A stretch of 64,000 nucleotides of DNA from an uncultured Croceitalea sp. (GTDB lineage Bacteria; Bacteroidota; Bacteroidia; Flavobacteriales; Flavobacteriaceae): assembly GCA_947495075.1 (NCBI GenBank), contig CANLXH010000001.1:124001-188000 (forward strand), read 5' to 3'. Below the pieces are notes generated by a model that was not told the DNA's origin, searched no databases, and saw only the letters and a list, made by a program, of their open reading frames with translations. How positions within the stretch are numbered: the first letter of the stretch is position 1; each line of letters opens with the position of its first letter. Shown here piece after piece: positions 60,633-64,000 of this stretch. A program made the position numbers and the translations under genes.

Positions 60633-61565
60633 ATGCCAACACTTTTAAGAAAAATAGGGGCTATTGTCTTTCTAACTTTATTCACGGCCTGTATCGAAGA
60701 AACCAAGCAGGAAAAAGAGAATGAATTGGAGATAGCCCAGAAGGAAATTAGCAGTATTTGCCCAAAACACATTCTTCAAAACAAGAATAATAACCTTAAC
60801 ATAAGTATTCTCTTAGACCTTTCGGATCGTATTGAAAAAGGTAATCAGATGGAGAAGGATTCTGCATATTTGAGCAGTTTGGCAAAAGCTTTTATTTCTC
60901 ACGTGAAAACGAAAAGACTATTGTTTTTAGAAGATAGGATGCAATTGTTCTTTAATCCAGAACCTTCAAATCAAAAAATAAACGAGATATCAGAGAAAAT
61001 GAGTATTGTTTTTACCAAGACATCAAGTAAGAACAGCATAGAAAAATCGCAAACACTTTATAACAAACTTCCATCACAATTATATCATTTGGCAAAAGCG
61101 GATGCTGAAAAACACAAAGGATACCCTGGGTCTGATATTTGGCGATTTTTTGAACATGATGTTAAAGATTATTGTATTGACGATTGTCATCGAAACATTT
61201 TAGTAATCCTTACAGATGGGTATATGTACCATTACAAAACCGTAATGGAGAATAAAGGACGAACATCATTTTTGACTCCAAAAGGTCTTTCCAGATTGAA
61301 ATTGAATAAACCAAATTGGAGAGATGAATTAGAAAAGAAAGATTTAGGCTTTATACCTGCAACGACCAATTTAAATGATTTAGAAGTCTTGGTCATTGGT
61401 ATAAGTAGTGATAACGAGAGTGCTTACGCCCAAGATGTTATCGAAGCATATTGGTATAAATGGTTATTAGAGATGGGAGTGCAAGAATCTAATATCAAGA
61501 TTAAAAATGCTGATATCGCCAAGAACATGGAGAAAGTGATTTTTGATTTTGTTTTAAATAAATGA
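60633..61565 (+). CDS. lipoprotein with VWA-like domain
   Basis: 310 residues with a lipobox (FLTLFTAC). The region NLNISILLDLSDRIEKGNQME near residue 50 followed by CHRNILVILTDGYM near 185 has the arrangement of a von Willebrand A metal-binding (MIDAS-like) fold, with DLSDR in place of DxSxS. No other motif. Exported, function unknown. It follows the coiled-coil protein by two bases. Confidence 0.6.
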   Translation: MPTLLRKIGAIVFLTLFTACIEETKQEKENELEIAQKEISSICPKHILQNKNNNLNISILLDLSDRIEKGNQMEKDSAYLSSLAKAFISHVKTKRLLFLEDRMQLFFNPEPSNQKINEISEKMSIVFTKTSSKNSIEKSQTLYNKLPSQLYHLAKADAEKHKGYPGSDIWRFFEHDVKDYCIDDCHRNILVILTDGYMYHYKTVMENKGRTSFLTPKGLSRLKLNKPNWRDELEKKDLGFIPATTNLNDLEVLVIGISSDNESAYAQDVIEAYWYKWLLEMGVQESNIKIKNADIAKNMEKVIFDFVLNK

Positions 61566-62077
61566 GTATGGCATTTCGGTTTCAAAAAAGGATAAAATTA
61601 GGTAAGGGACTAGGCATCAATGTAAGCAAATCTGGTATAACACCTAGCTATAGAAATAGAAAAGGAAGTCTAAGCACTAAAGGATATTCTGTAAGAACAG
61701 GCATACCCGGCTTAACGTATCGAAAGACGTTCTCCAAAACTAGAAACGTTGGATGTTTAGTATTGTTAATACTTCCGTTGTGCATAATGTTGACTTTTTT
61801 TTCATGTTCTGGGGAGGAGAATACAACTCCTTGCAGGGATACCAATTGCGCCAACTATACTTCACAAGCTAATGCACAGGCGGATTTTGACGCCGATCCC
61901 GAATGCAGAAATGATTTGGATGCTGATAATGATGGTATTGCCTGCGAAGAACCCGGTAATAGTGTAAAGACCTGTGCTTCAACTTCCAATTGCGGTTGTT
62001 CCAATAAAAACAAAGCTCCATGCCAAGCAGATCCATGTTGTAGATGGGTAGTTGGAGAAGGGTGCAAGTGTGGCTAG
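61562..62077 (+). CDS. DUF4236-Excalibur membrane protein
   Basis: 171 residues. The N-terminal DUF4236 motif (MAFRFQKRIKLGKGLGINVS, SGITPSYRN) is followed by a transmembrane helix near residues 63-80 (GCLVLLILPLCIMLTFFSC), then a Cys-rich extracellular part containing DLDADNDGIACE, the Excalibur calcium-binding loop (DxDxDGxxCE), and many Cys pairs at the C-terminus. It overlaps the upstream gene by four bases and the convergent gene by four. Confidence 0.85.
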   Translation: MSMAFRFQKRIKLGKGLGINVSKSGITPSYRNRKGSLSTKGYSVRTGIPGLTYRKTFSKTRNVGCLVLLILPLCIMLTFFSCSGEENTTPCRDTNCANYTSQANAQADFDADPECRNDLDADNDGIACEEPGNSVKTCASTSNCGCSNKNKAPCQADPCCRWVVGEGCKCG

Positions 62078-62889
62078 TTATCTAAACTAAAACTTAAAAA
62101 AACAGGTAAATGATCTGACAATTTTCTAGCCTTTTCTAAATTATCACAAACCCTTACAAAGTCTATTACCTCACTTTCAGTTTTAAGAATATCTTTAGAG
62201 TAGAAAATGTTGTCAATAGGATGATTGAGGTACTCAAAACCATCACAAGTTCTCTTAAGTGTTGTTTTCTGATTTGAAATTGCAGCTTCGTATCCTGATT
62301 TTTTAAAAAAATTAAACACTGGTTTTGACTGGTCTACATTAAAATCACCAGCTAAAATTAGAGGTGAAGTTATCTTGGTTGCTATATAACTTGTCAAAGC
62401 ACTTATTTCTGCTTCTGGGTTTTTATTATATGGTCTTGAGTGAAAGTTAATAAGAGTCAATTTTTTGTTTCCTAAGTAAAAATCTATCAAAAAAGGTTCT
62501 CTATCTATGACTTCATCAAGTTTCTTAATAAGGCTTCCCCTATTCTTGATTTTTATATGCTTTGTTTTCCAGACAAAAGCATATCGTTCTGTAACATATT
62601 TTGGGCTATTAGTGGGGTCGCTGATAACATAGTCCCATTTTGCCCCTTTTCTGTTTAGTAAATCAGTTAATTTGGCAACTGCCTGTGCTCCACCATAACC
62701 AGCAACTACTTCTTGAATCGCAACAATATCTGCTTCTCTTACTATTTCAGCTATTTGCTCTAATTCTTTGCTGTTTTTAGTTTTACCAAAGTCTTGAATA
62801 TTCCAGGAAATCAAACTAATTTCATCAACCTGTGAATATGTAATAAACTGTAAAAAGATGAAAAGGAAAGCGAGTGTTTTTTTAATCAT
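62074..62889 (-). CDS. secreted endonuclease/exonuclease/phosphatase-family protein
   Basis: 271 residues from MIKKTLAFLFIFLQFITYS (signal peptide; the frame is open 11 codons further upstream, but these look spurious). DNase I-like fold: SLISWNIQDFG near residue 28, IVAIQEVVAG near 58, ITFHSRP-like LINFHSRPYN, AGDFNVDQSKP near 190 and the final SDHLPVFLSF. The order fits a metal-dependent nuclease or phosphatase. It is convergent with the Excalibur gene and preceded by operator copy 3. Confidence 0.88.
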   Translation of the reverse strand: MIKKTLAFLFIFLQFITYSQVDEISLISWNIQDFGKTKNSKELEQIAEIVREADIVAIQEVVAGYGGAQAVAKLTDLLNRKGAKWDYVISDPTNSPKYVTERYAFVWKTKHIKIKNRGSLIKKLDEVIDREPFLIDFYLGNKKLTLINFHSRPYNKNPEAEISALTSYIATKITSPLILAGDFNVDQSKPVFNFFKKSGYEAAISNQKTTLKRTCDGFEYLNHPIDNIFYSKDILKTESEVIDFVRVCDNLEKARKLSDHLPVFLSFSLDN

Positions 62890-62936
62890 CAGATATAGTT
62901 GTTGAACTTCTAAAGTAACCATAATACTATTGATTA

Positions 62937-62954
62937 TTTACAGATTTCCGTAAA
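62937..62954 (-). promoter_or_regulatory. operator palindrome, copy 3
   Basis: Reads TTTACGGAAATCTGTAAA on the minus strand, an imperfect palindrome with half-sites TTTAC and GTAAA spaced by eight bases. A -7-like TACTTTAG (one mismatch from TAnnTTTG, 62910-62917) begins 28.5 bases from the centre and the nuclease ATG follows at 62889, 48 bases away. It matches copies 1 and 2 in design. Confidence 0.6.
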
Positions 62955-62957
62955 GCT

Positions 62958-64000
62958 TTAGTTGTTTTTAGCCCTTGATATTTCATTTTCAGTACTGGTC
63001 TCCGACCTTTCCAACTTCTCCTTCAAAACCGCCATATCATCACCAATTTTTTTATTGATGATTTTAGCATAGTGCTGTGTAGTCCTTAGATTTTTGTGAC
63101 CAAGGATTTTACCAACTGTTTCGATAGGAACGCCGTTAGAAAGCGTGACAGTAGTAGCAAAGGTATGACGAGCCAAATGCGTTGTAAGATTTTTTTTAAT
63201 GCCACAGAGATCAGCTATTTCTTTTAGATAGGCATTTGATTTCTGGTTGCTAAGAACAGGTAAAATACAATGTTCATTAACCACTTTAGGGTGGTCTTTA
63301 TATTTTTCAATAATGCTAAGAGCGGTTGGGAGCAAAGGGATACTTAACTTAGCATTAGTCTTAGTCCGTTTAGCCTCAATCCAAAGATTGCCATCAATGT
63401 TCTTTACTAAATTATCTTGATTCAATTTTTGAACATCGGTATATGCTAGCCCTGTATAACAGCAGAATACAAACATGTCTCTAACAATATCAATTCGAGA
63501 CCACCTTATTTCTAAGTTAATTAAACTTTCTAATTCATCATTGGATAAGAACTCTCTATCTACCCATTTGAATTTTGCCTTAAAATTGTAGAATGGGTCT
63601 CTTGCAATCCAGCCATTTGCAACCGCCATGCGGACAATCTTTTTAAAATTGTTAATGTACTTTAGGGAACTATTGTGGTTACAGTTTTTTACAGACTTCA
63701 TAAAGTAATCAAAGCGAGTAATAAACTTTAAGTCAACATCTTGAATTGGAAAATCTTCTCGTTTGTATTCATGGTTAATGAATTCAGCGATATGGTTTCT
63801 GGTTGTGAAATAGCGTTTCCAAGTACCTATAGCAAACTCCTTATCCACTAGTTTCTTCATTTGGCGATTATGTTCGTCAAAAACTTCTAGAAGCATTTTT
63901 ACCTCCCTATCCTTACCTTGATAAATATTTTTGATGTCAACCGCAGTAAATGGTTTTCCTTCTTCAATGAGCAGATGCTGTATTCTATTTATCTTATGAC
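62958..64000 (-). CDS. tyrosine-type site-specific integrase (5' end beyond the window)
   Basis: The frame continues past the start at 63896 to the window edge (reading IEEGKPFTAVDIKNIYQGKD upstream of the internal Met), so the real start lies outside. C-terminal catalytic domain: TGLAYTDV near the Arg box, HLARHTFA (HxxR) and LGHKNLRTTQHYAKI (His and nucleophile Tyr). The N-terminal part carries a core-binding SAM-like domain (FPIQDVDLKFITRFDYFMKS). This is the usual integrase of Bacteroidota integrative elements. Target site not seen. Confidence 0.9.
   Translation of the reverse strand, partial: HKINRIQHLLIEEGKPFTAVDIKNIYQGKDREVKMLLEVFDEHNRQMKKLVDKEFAIGTWKRYFTTRNHIAEFINHEYKREDFPIQDVDLKFITRFDYFMKSVKNCNHNSSLKYINNFKKIVRMAVANGWIARDPFYNFKAKFKWVDREFLSNDELESLINLEIRWSRIDIVRDMFVFCCYTGLAYTDVQKLNQDNLVKNIDGNLWIEAKRTKTNAKLSIPLLPTALSIIEKYKDHPKVVNEHCILPVLSNQKSNAYLKEIADLCGIKKNLTTHLARHTFATTVTLSNGVPIETVGKILGHKNLRTTQHYAKIINKKIGDDMAVLKEKLERSETSTENEISRAKNN

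Noticed and set aside
62958-64000. The right-edge integrase as mobiliser of the 32-48 kb island
   Set aside because: It lies 14 kb beyond the island's right repeat with a toxin-antitoxin-like pair, a two-component system and another cluster in between, and no shared end sequence was seen.
1-64000. CRISPR arrays, rRNA operons and complete insertion sequences
   Set aside because: No regularly spaced repeats, rRNA-like sequence or intact transposase was seen on either strand.

Overview
The window is chromosomal DNA of a low-GC member of Bacteroidota, most likely a marine Flavobacteriia. The evidence is a FecI/FecR/TonB-receptor locus, promoter -7 elements of the TAnnTTTG type, flavobacterial gene families (CotH-type remnant, LytTR regulator remnant, TPR-containing two-component kinase, DUF1343 lipoprotein) and many short Cys-lipobox lipoproteins. 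This placement is by family recognition only.

Bases 1-32,150 are a mostly ordinary backbone: argS and an MtfA-like peptidase; a sigma/anti-sigma/TonB-receptor operon facing a large acidic lipoprotein; ffh and folD; a lipoprotein esterase with a Gfo/Idh/MocA oxidoreductase; small enzymes; a HerA-like ATPase; an exported RidA; queE; a NamZ-type muramidase next to an FtsX-type permease; a cysteine-synthase-like enzyme; an M20 peptidase with an aldose-epimerase relative; and an exonuclease/GIY-YIG fusion. Two decayed genes lie here: a CotH C-terminal remnant (27,611-27,799) and a broken LytTR response regulator (30,253-30,672).

Bases 32,165-48,670 form an accessory island of about 16.4 kb bracketed by two diverged 85-nt direct repeats. 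It holds two divergent operons. The leftward one encodes a cytoplasmic-looking subtilase, a ComEC-type metallo-beta-lactamase-fold hydrolase, a Cys/Gly-rich small protein and five membrane, lipoprotein or small proteins. The rightward one encodes a 1448-residue membrane NTPase with KAP-like architecture, a two-helix membrane protein, a divergent ribonucleotide-reductase-like protein, a CYTH-domain protein and a membrane GAF protein, the last three tightly packed. I recognise no published system with this composition. A nucleotide-signalling conflict or defence system is my best inference, and the strongest candidate here for something new.

Bases 48,700-50,010 hold an AbiE-like nucleotidyltransferase/regulator pair under an exceptional 28-bp palindrome. 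A 0.9-kb gene-free stretch with several stem-loops follows, then an HTH/membrane protein.

Bases 51,700-62,960 look like one regulated unit: a structured leader, a 50-residue lipoprotein, a TPR histidine kinase and its response regulator, then a cluster of small and membrane proteins (two DUF1508 proteins, YidD, a TerB-like protein, a DUF4236-Excalibur protein and others) with two broken genes, and an oppositely oriented secreted endonuclease. A palindrome of the type TTAC-N8-GTAA stands about 50 nt before the first gene of each of three transcription units, with a -7 element at nearly fixed spacing. A fourth near-copy lies in the leader before the kinase operon. The neighbouring response regulator is the natural candidate to bind them. 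A tyrosine recombinase running off the right edge suggests this end is part of, or next to, an integrated element.
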